Part shown: one piece after another, positions 11,801-21,574 of the stretch
Position numbering within the stretch: the first letter of the stretch is position 1
Layout of the letters: each line of letters starts with the position of its first letter
DNA from: Aquilaria yunnanensis
Lineage: Eukaryota; Streptophyta; Magnoliopsida; Malvales; Thymelaeaceae
NCBI GenBank assembly: GCA_039654915.1
Contig: CM077594.1
Span: 10,754,001-10,818,000 of the forward strand
DNA: 64,000 bases
Reading direction: 5' to 3'
Translations under genes and position numbers: made by a program
The notes under the pieces: model-generated
Told to the model about the DNA's origin: nothing
Databases searched by the model: none
Seen by the model: the letters and a program-made list of their open reading frames with translations, nothing else

Positions 11801-13700
11801 TCATCCATAATTGGAGCCAATAGTTGCGGCAAAACTTGGTTGTCGAGGCAAGGAGTGCCTGAGGAAGGCTAAGACAGAATTTAGCCATCAAGGTAGTTGG
11901 GAGGAGAGGTTAAGGAAAGCATGATTGACAAGAGACTACAAATCAACAGGGATTTCATTGAATATTGGTACAAAATAGAGAGGTAAGCCAAAATAAAGCC
12001 CTGGAGAGAGAACCTGACGAGTTGGTAACGAGGTTCTTGAGTGGGTCTCAACGTGACTCTGATCAAATGAGTCAGGTGAATGCTTGAGCTGTTTATATGA
12101 AAACAATACTTGAAAGTGTAAGAATTACAACTTGCAGAGGGAAATTGTTTGCAAACGGAAACTCATGTTTAAAACTTTTGCAAACCTTTTAGAGCTCTTT
12201 GAAATACTTAAAAATTTTGTACAAATGTTATGAAATATATTCATTTGCAATCAAAATCACGATATTCAAATAAAAACCATGCATTGCAATAGTTCATCCC
12301 AAGTAGTTTTAGATATTGGTCATTCCGTGCGTTTGTAGGTGCCAATTGCTAGTTGACTAATAATTAGGAGTAGGTATAGTTATTACTTGATTTCAAAAAC
12401 AAAAATAAGGTCCACTTGAAATGAATTGCACAAAAGCCCAATCAAATATCCAGCCTGTTTTCTGTTACCCTATTGCTGAACGGACGGATGGTTCAAAGGT
12501 TTACAGCTCTGCAAGCTTCCTACGGGCCAAACAGGCTAATCAACTCTTCACTTATTCGTGGGCTCAGAATAAAAGTTGGTTTCCAAATATATACATGCGC
12601 TGTTGCTAAGCATCATCTCCCCAAACGAATGGCCCATAAAGCCCAAAATTGGATTCTGAAGGGTACAAAAAGTTTGTTGTGGATCAACCCAACACGAGTG
12701 CTCCTAACTCCTAAGTAAGAGATTCTAAATCTATATGTTTCACTCGTCTTGGCTTTTGTGCGTGGAAAGTGAATACCTGAGAAGTGTCCCTATTTCTACA
12801 CCCGACAGTAGTTAAAGGGGATTCATCTTTGTTTGGGGTATGAAAGATGCTCCAAGAACTAAAAAAAAGATACAAACAGAAAGTTGTAGCATGCAAGTAG
12901 CAATTTCTTATTGAATCCCGAAACTCAATCCCTAGAATGAACAAAGATTTCTTGAACTGGTGGCTTCGTCCATGGTGATTAAGTTTCACAATTCCAAGCT
13001 AGGGGAGCTGCGGATGCCATTAGTTCCGCAGCAAAAAAAAAGAAATGTGTAAAAAATAAATAAATAATAAAATCAAGACGTCCTGTACTCCAAACTTCCA
13101 ACTCTCTCCTTTTTGTTTACTTTTTTTTTTTTTTAAGCCAAACGTATCACAATACATAGGGGGTTAAGAAAGAGAATACAATTATGTTATGGAATGATTA
13201 ATAAAACCATTCTTCTAAAAGCTCAAACGCTAGCGGGGCCACGTTATAGTGAGGGCAATTACTCCCACTAATTTTCAATAAAACTATATTTATAGTATTA
13301 TTTTTTTTTATAAAATTTGTAACTTAACCTCATAGATTTTCAAATTTATAATTATATTTCTAGAGAAATTAAATATTTCCCCGTTGACTATTTTTTCCTG
13401 TCTCCACGACCACTGAAACAGACATATATTGCATGTACTCGTATATATTCCATTAAAGTTCCTTATTGATGCATGATTATGACAACTTTGCTTTCTTGAG
13501 TACATATTAAATCTGATATGATCATGTAACTAGTATGAGTGTCACATAAGTAACATCCATCTAAAATAATAAAATTATAGATTAAAGATACTCGCATATA
13601 ACATGATATAGATGAATTAAAGGGTGTCAAGAGGCACTAATAGAGACAAGTGACCATATTAAAATAACCATAACATACATGGATTTCACTATGAAATTCA
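11801..13700. other. Intergenic, cluster of TGGGCY-type motifs
   Basis: Between 12435 and 12650 there are several AAGCCCAA, GGGCC and TGGCCCATAAAGCCCAA phrases (site II-like TGGGCY motifs, typical of plant housekeeping promoters). No coding region with recognisable homology follows on either strand. Small open frames at 12421-12989 lack domains. Near 13120-13135 is a T-run (A-tail on the minus strand) followed by a unit that could be the 3' end of a retroposon. Confidence 0.35.
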
Positions 13701-13709
13701 AGGAAGAAG

Positions 13710-14050
13710 AAGAAGGTATATTTTGGTTACTGTTACACGTGTTGACCTGGCGAACACACGAGAGCTCTGAAAATATTGGTGGGATCTTCAGCCGGTAGGA
13801 TCTCAGAGATCCCAAGATTAGGGCCGCTTTAGACACGCGGCAATGAGCGAGGTTCAAAGATGATGATCCGACGGTGCCAAGCTATAATGATGCCGGCGAA
13901 ACAGTTAAGCTACTTCCTCCAGGTGGGCTGCTGTGATTTGTACCACGTTGCTAGGCGGTGACGAGAGGTTGAATTCGTCTCAAGTCTTTGGCTGCCTGCC
14001 TGCCTGCCTGCTGCTGCCCATACTGAGCCCCTCCACTTAATGAAGTTGTG
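13710..14050. other. Locally GC-rich segment with GCCT microsatellite
   Basis: This 340-bp stretch is clearly richer in G+C than its neighbours and includes CACGTG-type sequence near 13737 and GCCTGCCTGCCTGCC at about 13991-14005. A minus-strand open frame (13627-13857, 76 residues) overlaps it but has no recognisable domain and extends into AT-rich DNA. It could be a decayed exon, a non-coding RNA or captured transposon cargo. I cannot choose between these. Confidence 0.3.
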
Positions 14051-14346
14051 AACACTTGAAAACTACTCCCAGTGACTTCAATTTTAAGTGCTTAAAAATG
14101 AAAGTACGTAGGCAAATTAGAGAATTAACAGAAACACTAATTAAGTAGTCTAACCATTTACTCCCCAACATTTTACTTGCTGCAAAATCGTTTTCCTCCT
14201 TTTCTGTTTCTCAGAAGAGCAAGCCTAAAATGTCAAAATTTGCCCCAAACTATGAATGTTATGATCTTTTAGCCCTTGAGCTAATAAAGTCAATTCCCAA
14301 ACATCATTTAAACATTCAAGTTCATGCCCAACCAGTCACTGGTTGA

Positions 14347-14394
14347 TTGATGATCTCTTACTCTCTTTTAAATAACAGAATAAGAGATCATCAA
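14347..14394. repeat. Short inverted repeat (hairpin)
   Basis: TTGATGATCTCTTACTCT (14347-14364) pairs with AGAATAAGAGATCATCAA (14377-14394), giving an 18-bp stem with one mismatch and a 12-base loop. It lies in AT-rich DNA with no gene nearby. It could be the core of a decayed foldback transposon or a small-RNA hairpin; neither is shown. Confidence 0.5.
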
Positions 14395-15206
14395 CATGTG
14401 GCCAATTGGGCCAATAAAATTGAGAAATAGGTTTACGGGTTTTTAGGCGAGTTGTATAAGTTTGAATCAGCAATCACAATTATCAAAGATATTACCAAAT
14501 GCTTCGTGAGATTTCAAATTCCTGTCACCTGATGTCAATTGGGTATGATTTTAAAAGTTTAAAGCGTGTTTAATTTGAGTGTTTGTATTAACCCACAAAG
14601 TTCATAGTTTATGGCTGATTTATGAGTTTATCCAAAACGCAAACTATGGGAAGCTCAGAAATTCTTTTAAGAAGATTTTCATTGCATGTACACACAAAAT
14701 GGGGGGAAAAAGTTACGTTAATGGGTAACGCTATAGTTAAAATTCTAGTTTTTTAATGAATCCAAGTCAATTCTAATGTCCCGAGTTGGCCAATAAAAAG
14801 GTAATGTAAATGAATACTCTCTAGCTACTCTCAATCCCACTCTAGCTACTCAAATTTGTAAGTAGGCTTGGTAGGCTTAGTAGGCTTGGTGTGCTAAGAG
14901 GCGATGCAGGGCTGCTCTTCTTGTTAGAGAGCGGAAGTGTGTGTATTTCTTGCTAGCTGCTGTACTTTGGTTCTTGCTTAATTTTATTTCAGTTGCCGTT
15001 CAAAAAAAAATGTAAAGAAATACTCTCAGATGAGGTCAGAGTTCAAAAAGTGTTATTGTACTTTACACAAAAATGACAGGTATAAAAAAATAAATTAATT
15101 GCAGTCGAGTTCTTTTAAGGTTTTGTCACAAACTCCTTTAACCTCTAATTTAGAATTGTTCACTTTCATCCCTATTGATATAATAGATTCTATTCAATTA
15201 TTCTGT
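14395..15206. other. Intergenic, nothing recognised
   Basis: There is a locally repeated GTAGGCTTGGTAGGCTTAG phrase near 14862-14892. No gene or complete mobile element is supported. The last three bases, TGT (15204-15206), are the left target duplication of the CACTA element. Confidence 0.45.
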
Positions 15207-15224
15207 CACTACTAAAAAAATATG

Positions 15225-15795
15225 TTTTTCCAACTGCCATTTCCAACTGCCAGCCGTTGGAAATGGACTGTTTCCAACGGCTGGCAGTTGGAAAATAGTC
15301 AGTTGGAAAATCATTCGTTGGAAGCTAATTTTCCAACTGCCCAGGAGTGAGCAGTTGGAAATTCCAACTGTCAGCCGTTGGAAAAAAAGCAGTTGGAGAA
15401 TTTCCAACGGCTTTATTAATTTTTTTTTTTTTTTTTGGTTTCCAACTGCCTGAGCAGTTGGAAAAATTTCCAACGGCCTGAGCAGTTGGAAATTTTTAAG
15501 CCATTGAAAAAATTTCCAACGGCGTGGGCAGTTGGAAATTTTTAAGCCATTGGAAAATTTTCCAACGGCCTAGGCAGTTGGAAATGTGACAGTTGGAAAT
15601 TTTCCAACTGCCTGACAGTTGGAAATTTTTTAAGCCATTGGAAAAATTTCCAACTGCCTGACAGTTGGAAATTTTTTAAGCCATTGGAAAAATTTCCAAC
15701 TGCCCAGGCCGTTGGAAAATGTGTAATATTCCAACTGCCACAGCAGTTGGAAAATGTGTAATATTCCAACTGCCACAGCAGTTGGAAAATTTTCC
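15225..15795. repeat. CACTA subterminal repeat array (3' side relative to its genes)
   Basis: About twenty copies of TTTCCAACTGCC or TTTCCAACGGC occur in both orientations, many joined head-to-head into near-palindromes such as CCAACTGCCTGACAGTTGG. Two blocks are locally duplicated: one with AAGCCATTGGAAAAATTTCC (about 56-60 bp period, 15610-15710) and one with GTGTAATATTCCAACTGCC (about 40 bp period, 15720-15785). Such arrays bind the TNPA-type protein in characterised En/Spm elements; binding here is inferred. Confidence 0.9.
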
Positions 15796-16178
15796 AGATT
15801 TTTTTTTTAGCTTCATAATATTTTTTTATTTATATTATTTATCTCTATACTGTCCATTTCCAATCGAATGTATTATTTAAACGTTAACCTCGTATTATGC
15901 GGATACTGATATCATTTGTAGTCAATTTTTTAAACTCGCAAAATTTCATAAATTTTAATTACTAAGTGAATGTGTGTTAAAACAAACATACAGAATCCTT
16001 AAACTTACTAAGCCAAGTTGGAAATTTACTACTAAATCCACATGAGCATGATATACCAGTAGAGTTTAAATTACATGCTTTCATAATCGAACTAAGTGAA
16101 TGTTTGTCTATAAATACATATAGTAGCATGATATACCTGATCTATGCATCATCCGATCCGGAGTCATCATCATCATCA

Positions 16179-17806
16179 TCATCTGCAGGTGGTGCGGGGG
16201 GGGGGGGGGGGGGGAATGCCAAGTGAATTGCATATGTGGGATATGTCAGATCGTTGTCTCCTCCTCAGACGTTCTAGCTTCCGCTCATAATATGATGCTT
16301 GCTGTGCAGTTTGCTCCGCTACGACTCGCTGTACTTGTTCAGCGAACTCCGGAGTCTGCATCACATCAACATGTGCTGCATGAGTAAGCCCTGGTCGCCG
16401 TCGTCCAGGCACGACATGTTGTTCTGATCCAAGCCCAAATACACGCCCTTTCTTCCTGCCCCCAGCAGCGGCACTTATGATCGCAACCTCATCTATGTCA
16501 GGTGCGCCACCTGAATCATCCGTTTGCTGCGTTGCTTCCTCGATCTCAGCAGCTACTATTGCCTGCATATAACAGTACAGAAAAGTCTTTAGTAACAAGA
16601 TCAGAAATTATACTTAAGCATTATGTAACTATTACTTACCGCAAGTTCTTCAGTACGCCTGTTAACGTAATCCCCGCTCTTTTTCTTATGCGTTTGCTGC
16701 ATCACCTTGAACAATCCTGGGTCCCTCTTCTCCGGATCTTTATCACGCTACATTTGAAACATAGTCACATTAATTGATTGCCCAAATAAAGTTACATGAA
16801 TTATGTGTAAAAGATTATGAATATTTTACCATTCGTTCTCGGTGTTCAGTAATGGAAACCGAACCTCCTGCATATGTAGCACTGCATGCACCTGTGGAGT
16901 TAGATGACTCCGATGATGATGCTCGTATCGTCTTACCCCTTGCCGATTGCTCGTTAAACTCCGCGGTGTCCCACCATGCTTCCATTTCTGCATACTGCGC
17001 GTCGGTCATAAAAGATGCCCTTGCTCGGCGTTTCTCCGGATTCTTTTCTCGGCGGATGTCCCCCAACGTTTGTCGGTAATGAGCAGCCGCCAACATATGC
17101 CAGATGCGGTAGACCTCATTATGGTGGGCTGCATCCCACTCACATAATCCCTGCACGTTATGAACGAAATAAACTTACCTAAAAAGGATCTATAGATTCA
17201 AACATATATAGATAAAGGCGAAATAATTATAACAAGTATCTAACCTCAAATACGCGCCACCACGCCTGAATATCTGCTGGACTCGCGCTCGTCCAGTTAT
17301 GATGTCCCCTGAAGTGTGTGGTGAAGCATCTAGTGACCAACCTTGTTGCTCGTGATGGAAGGAAGCTACATGAAGTGGATGTTTCACAGAATTCATGAAA
17401 TTAGTCTTACTGCGACTTCAGATACTACATGTTAAATAAACTAATTTGGTACAAGCGGGTGCATTACTTACGTGTTCCCGTGAGGTACTATCCGTAAACG
17501 AGACTGCAGGGAGGCTTGGGATACCGTGTTTTGACCATGTGAACTCCCACCATCCGGTGAGACTACAGGGGTCGGGATAGACCGACTACCACTGCCACGT
17601 CTCGGACCAATGTGAATACCACCTGTGGGAGGGTGAGGATGATGAACAGGTGTTTGTTCTGTTGATGGCTGTGCATCCGAATCATGGGAGTGTGATTGGC
17701 GTGCCCGCTCATGTCTACCTATTGGTTCAGCTAAAACTTCTTTCATTTGCTGAAATAGCCCTTTCCCTGGGCGACGTGTATATGTTTGATCTCCTTTTGG
17801 TGGCAT
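16179..17806 (-). CDS. Second CACTA gene, Transposase_24/Ptta-En-Spm-like protein, five exons, frameshifted near the end
   Basis: A spliced minus-strand gene. Proposed exons are 17472-17806, 17245-17365, 16830-17150, 16640-16747 and 16562 down to the stop. Every junction has GT-AG ends (for example AC|GTAAGT at 17471, GAG|GTTAGA at 17244, CAG|GGA at 17150, ATG|GTAAAA at 16829, GCG|GTAAGT at 16639), and the frame stays open across all of them. The predicted protein starts MPPKGDQTYTRR, then has a Pro/Ser/His-rich stretch, a central part with HHNWTSASPADIQAWWRVFE, SVSITEHRERM and DPEKRDPGLFKVMQQTH, and a late VFGLGSEQH motif, all typical of plant Ptta/En/Spm (Transposase_24) proteins. The role is presumably binding of the subterminal repeats. 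A run of 19 C (plus-strand G, 16196-16214) puts the last codons into a frame ending at 16179. A run of 20 or 17 would instead give an acidic Asp-rich tail ending at 16142. Confidence 0.8.
16196..16214. repeat. Homopolymer run of 19 G (polyproline-coding C run on the gene strand)
   Basis: The run lies in the last exon of the second CACTA gene and encodes prolines. Its length is not compatible with the downstream frame that encodes a (GAT)n acidic tail ending SGSDDA and a TAG at 16142-16144. Either the copy is frameshifted by slippage or the run length is mis-assembled. Confidence 0.85.
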
Positions 17807-19523
17807 CTACATTATTATGACATCCCATACAAAAGTTTACATAACGTAAATTCAAACATTGAAATAAAACTTGCTCAATCAAATTAGTCTTCCAATACGG
17901 TAGCTCCCAGAAAATGCTTCGTTTTGTCCAATTATGGGTTCTGCCATAACCTGGTATGGTTACAACCTGTCCATTGCGAACTACAGAAGGAAAATGTGAG
18001 ATACGTTCAAATACTGCTGCTGGTGGTAAACGCTCAGGAGGCAACGATTTCTCAACTTTTCCTCTCTTAAAGGAGACTCTGTTCCTTCTGTATGGGTGAT
18101 CCAACTCTAGAAATTGTCGATGACAATCGAAGAATGAGGTTTTCCTTCCATGCTCAAGTTGGAAAGCTTTACTATATTCCATGCAAATAGGGCACGATAA
18201 CCTCCCATGAGTCATCCATCCGGACAACATCCCATATGCCGGGAAGTCATTTATGGTCCACAAAACCGAAGCCCGGAGCTGAAAATTTTGTTTCAGTGAA
18301 ATATCCCATGTTTCCACCCCATCCTCCCATAGCTGCTTCAATTCATGAATAAGTGGTTGTAAATAGACATCAATATTCTGACGTGGACTCCGAGGGCCAG
18401 GTATCAATGCAGTCAAAAACATATATGGCTTCTTCATACACATCCACGGAGGCAAATTATAGGGAGTAACAATGACAGGCCAACATGAGTATTGTTTACC
18501 TGAGTACCCGAAAGGCGTAAACCCATCAGAACAAACTCCAAGGCGAACATTTCGGGGCTCCGCCGCAAACCACGGGTACGTGGAATTAAAATGTTTCCAT
18601 GCTTCCCCATCTGAAGGATGTTTTAAAACATTTGGGTTGGATCGATGCTCACTGTGCCACCGCATGTGCTCTGCAGTTGAGAGTGAAGCATATAGTCGCT
18701 GAAGCCGAGGAGTGAGTGGTAAATAGTGCATAGTCTTCCTCGCTCTATCCTTACCTCGCCCATTTGTTCTCGGCTTAAACCGAGATTCACCACAAAACTT
18801 GCATTCTGAAGCATCTTCATCAGTATTCCAAAACAACATGCAGTCGTTTACACAACCATCAATTTTAAGGTGGGCAAGACCTAGTTGTGAAACTAATTTC
18901 TTCGTCTCATACCAATTGGATGGCATCTTGCTGTCACTTGGCTGCGTCTCTTTCATCAACGCTGCAATACCATCATAACACCCTATTGGTATATGATATT
19001 CTGTTTTTAGGTTTAACAACCGAACTGCAGCAGAAAGCTCAGAATGCTTCTCACATCCATCCCAAAGAGGTGTACTAGCGGAGTTCAGTAAATCAGAAAA
19101 CCTTCTAAAACCTTCATTAGGTTGTTGATCCTGTTCAGTGGAATTCTGATGCATACTTGGACCCGCTGCATCAAATATCATTTGAGCATATGGGTTTACA
19201 TTTGAACTGAACTCAGAATGCTCATACCAATCAGAATGATGAAACGGCTGCTGCGGAGGCTCTGTAAATGCCTCCCCATGAGCTGTCCAGTTTGTGTAAT
19301 GAGCCATGAAACCCACTTTGTATAGATGCACTCTAACGTCATCACAATCCTTAAACTTCAAATTTTTACACCTCCTACACGGGCAACGTATTTTGTTGCC
19401 ATCCATGTGAGCTGGGTTACTACAGGCAAATGTTATGAACTGCTCAATCCCTGTCTCCCACTCCTCTGTGTACCCAACTCGGCCAGGTAAATAACAACTA
19501 CTATACATCCAACTACGGTCCAT
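17727..19523 (-). CDS. TNP2-type CACTA transposase, C-terminally truncated
   Basis: The open frame of 598 codons starts at MDRSWMY, the usual TNP2 start, at 19523. Residues about 1-85 form the transposase-associated domain, with the Cys motif IRCPCRRC at 46-52. Residues about 225-550 match the Transposase_21/TNP2 core: CKFCGESRF (241-249), CSDGFTPFG (331-339), VTPYNLPPW (352-360), LIPGPRSP (373-380), DVYLQPLIHELKQLW (385-399), DFPAYGMLSGW (426-436), KTSFFDCHR (461-469) and HNWTKRSIFWELPYWKTN (530-547). Homology stops at about residue 549 (near 17880), where family members continue with the second half of the catalytic region. The last 50 or so codons are unrelated and overlap, in another frame, exon 1 of the neighbouring gene. 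The missing half indicates an internal deletion, so the enzyme is very likely inactive although the remaining frame has no stop or frameshift. Confidence 0.9.
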   Translation of the reverse strand: MDRSWMYSSCYLPGRVGYTEEWETGIEQFITFACSNPAHMDGNKIRCPCRRCKNLKFKDCDDVRVHLYKVGFMAHYTNWTAHGEAFTEPPQQPFHHSDWYEHSEFSSNVNPYAQMIFDAAGPSMHQNSTEQDQQPNEGFRRFSDLLNSASTPLWDGCEKHSELSAAVRLLNLKTEYHIPIGCYDGIAALMKETQPSDSKMPSNWYETKKLVSQLGLAHLKIDGCVNDCMLFWNTDEDASECKFCGESRFKPRTNGRGKDRARKTMHYLPLTPRLQRLYASLSTAEHMRWHSEHRSNPNVLKHPSDGEAWKHFNSTYPWFAAEPRNVRLGVCSDGFTPFGYSGKQYSCWPVIVTPYNLPPWMCMKKPYMFLTALIPGPRSPRQNIDVYLQPLIHELKQLWEDGVETWDISLKQNFQLRASVLWTINDFPAYGMLSGWMTHGRLSCPICMEYSKAFQLEHGRKTSFFDCHRQFLELDHPYRRNRVSFKRGKVEKSLPPERLPPAAVFERISHFPSVVRNGQVVTIPGYGRTHNWTKRSIFWELPYWKTNLIEQVLFQCLNLRYVNFCMGCHNNVDATKRRSNIYTSPRERAISANERSFS

Positions 19524-19679
19524 GAAGTCCTACCAATAGATTATTTTGTTGAGTTAATCTAAACCATGTCATTTAAAACACACAAACTGTAATGACTACG
19601 TGACGGTTTACGTAAGGTTACCAGCATAGTTGGAATTATTATTCTGGTTTAGGAAATAAACGCAATAGGAAGGAAATAA

Positions 19680-20084
19680 TAATATTCTTTCCATATAAGT
19701 ATTATTATAATTATAAAAATAATTACAATTTCGTGTACTATTACTTTACTACTACTCATACAAACTGCAGTATTAGTACAATTATGAAATATTATGGTTA
19801 TAATAATAATAATAATAATTATTATAATTATTATTCTGTTTATAATAGTAGTTGTAATTTTTAATTGTCTTATTGGATTTATTATTGGTATACTAATAAT
19901 AATAATTATGATATATTATGGTTAATATTATAATTAAGATTATGACTATTATTATAATTATTATTATTGTTATTATAATTATTGTTATGTTTATTATTAT
20001 TAGTACTATTATTATTAATATTATTATAATTATTATTATTATACTTATTATTATAGTTAGTATTAGGTAGAATTTTTATTATTA

Positions 20085-20120
<36 letters not shown>

Positions 20121-20620
20121 TGTTTATAATAGTAGTTAAAATTTTTATTTGTCTTATTGGATTTATTATTGGTATACTAATAATAATAATTATGAAATAT
20201 TATGGTTAATATTATAATTAAGGTTATGACTATTATTATAATTATTATTATTGTTATTATAATTAGTATTCTGTTTATTATTATTATTACTATTATTATT
20301 AATATTATTATTATTATTATTATACTTTTTATTATACTTAGTATTATTATTATTTTTATTATTATTATTATTATTCTGTTTATAATAATGGGTATAATTT
20401 TTATTTGTCTTATTGGATTTATTAATGGTATACTAATAATAAAAATTAATATTATTACTACTATTACTTTACTACTAATCTTGCCATCATATGTATTGTT
20501 TCAAATATAAGTTATTATTACTACAAATAATAATATTATTATAATTGATATTACTCGTATTCGATTAATTAGATCAGAAATAATAATACTAATTCATAAT
20601 ATTATTTTTACTATGACTTT
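19680..20620. repeat. (ATT/AAT)-rich low-complexity block with a ~284-bp tandem unit
   Basis: The block lies within the CACTA element, upstream of the transposase ATG, probably in a 5' intron. It is made of ATT/AAT trinucleotides, but a higher-order repeat is visible. The phrase CTGTTTATAATAGTAGTT followed by TTGTCTTATTGGATTTATTA starts near 19836, again near 20120 (period 284) and again, degenerate, near 20376 (period 256). A frame of Ile residues across 20202-20510 is an artefact of this composition. Confidence 0.8.
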
Positions 20621-21560
20621 ACTACTACATTTATAATCCCATATATTATTCTTCGTAATATTATTAATATTGACATATATTATTTTTGGAGGTCAATTTA
20701 TTTCACTAGATATATTTTGAACAATTTATATTAATGCCAATAATGAAAACATTGTAATCAAAATTCCAAAATAACCATTCTACGTTGTAACAAAATATAT
20801 AACCCAAACAATTTACTTCACACTAATTATTTGTAACTAATTGCACACATAATTATACTACATAAATAATTTAAATAAAACTAATTATTTGTAGCTAATT
20901 GCACACATAATTATACTACATAAATTGTACTACATAAATAATTTAAATAATTTGCCTAACTAATTGCACACATAATTATACAACATAACAAATTTAAATT
21001 AAACTAATTATTTCTAATTTTGTAACAATTTCCGAAATAAAAAAAAATAGTTAGAAAATCCAAAAAAATGTACAATTACAATGGGTACCCCAAATACTTC
21101 ACATTCCACCATCAACATCTACATCTCAAATACTAATCACATATTTCAACCCAAATAAGCATGAAAAATTCGGATTTAAACTAATTAATAGGGAAAAAAA
21201 TTAAACTTTCGGATTAAGTAAAAACTAACCTCAAATCCGTAATACAAGTTGCTTCAAATGGCTGGGAATAGGTTCGAATCACCTATGTTTTGCAAGAAAT
21301 TGAAACCCACAGTAAAAAAAAAAAACGCATCATCCGAAAAAAAAAAAATTGAAAAGTCTCTAAAATAACGTACTAACCACCAAATCGAGCAAATTGAGGC
21401 CAGATCCACGTTAAAATCAGCTTCACGACGTTGATAAACCCCTTAATCGAGACAAGAAACGTGCTGTGTGTGCGTGTGAAGGATTTGTAGTGAGAGAGAG
21501 GAGCACAGCGTAAGGGAGAGAAAGCTGGAGGAAGAAGACGAGTCCGCTGCGAGGGGGGGG
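20621..21560. other. CACTA 5' untranslated and promoter region
   Basis: AT-rich DNA with a local duplication of TAACTAATTGCACACATAATTATAC (three copies, 20830-20990). It is followed by a GC-richer stretch at 21420-21560 that on the minus strand reads like a plant 5' leader (CT-rich, ending in a C run). The transposase transcript probably starts here and splices over the AT-rich block. The start site is inferred, not seen. Confidence 0.45.
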
Positions 21561-21574
21561 GGACTTTTTAAAAG

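Noticed and set aside
12421..12989. Overlapping open frames on both strands as a gene
   Set aside because: No domain, no splice pattern, and frames on both strands are equally long.
15240..15790. CRISPR-like appearance of regularly repeated short motifs
   Set aside because: The repeats occur in both orientations, lie inside a CACTA element with target duplications, and the organism is a plant. They are subterminal binding sites.
16502..17147. Plus-strand open frames across the CACTA second gene
   Set aside because: They are antisense shadows of well-supported minus-strand exons with matching splice sites.
20202..20510. 102-residue isoleucine-rich open frame resembling membrane segments
   Set aside because: It is the translation of an ATT microsatellite inside the CACTA element.
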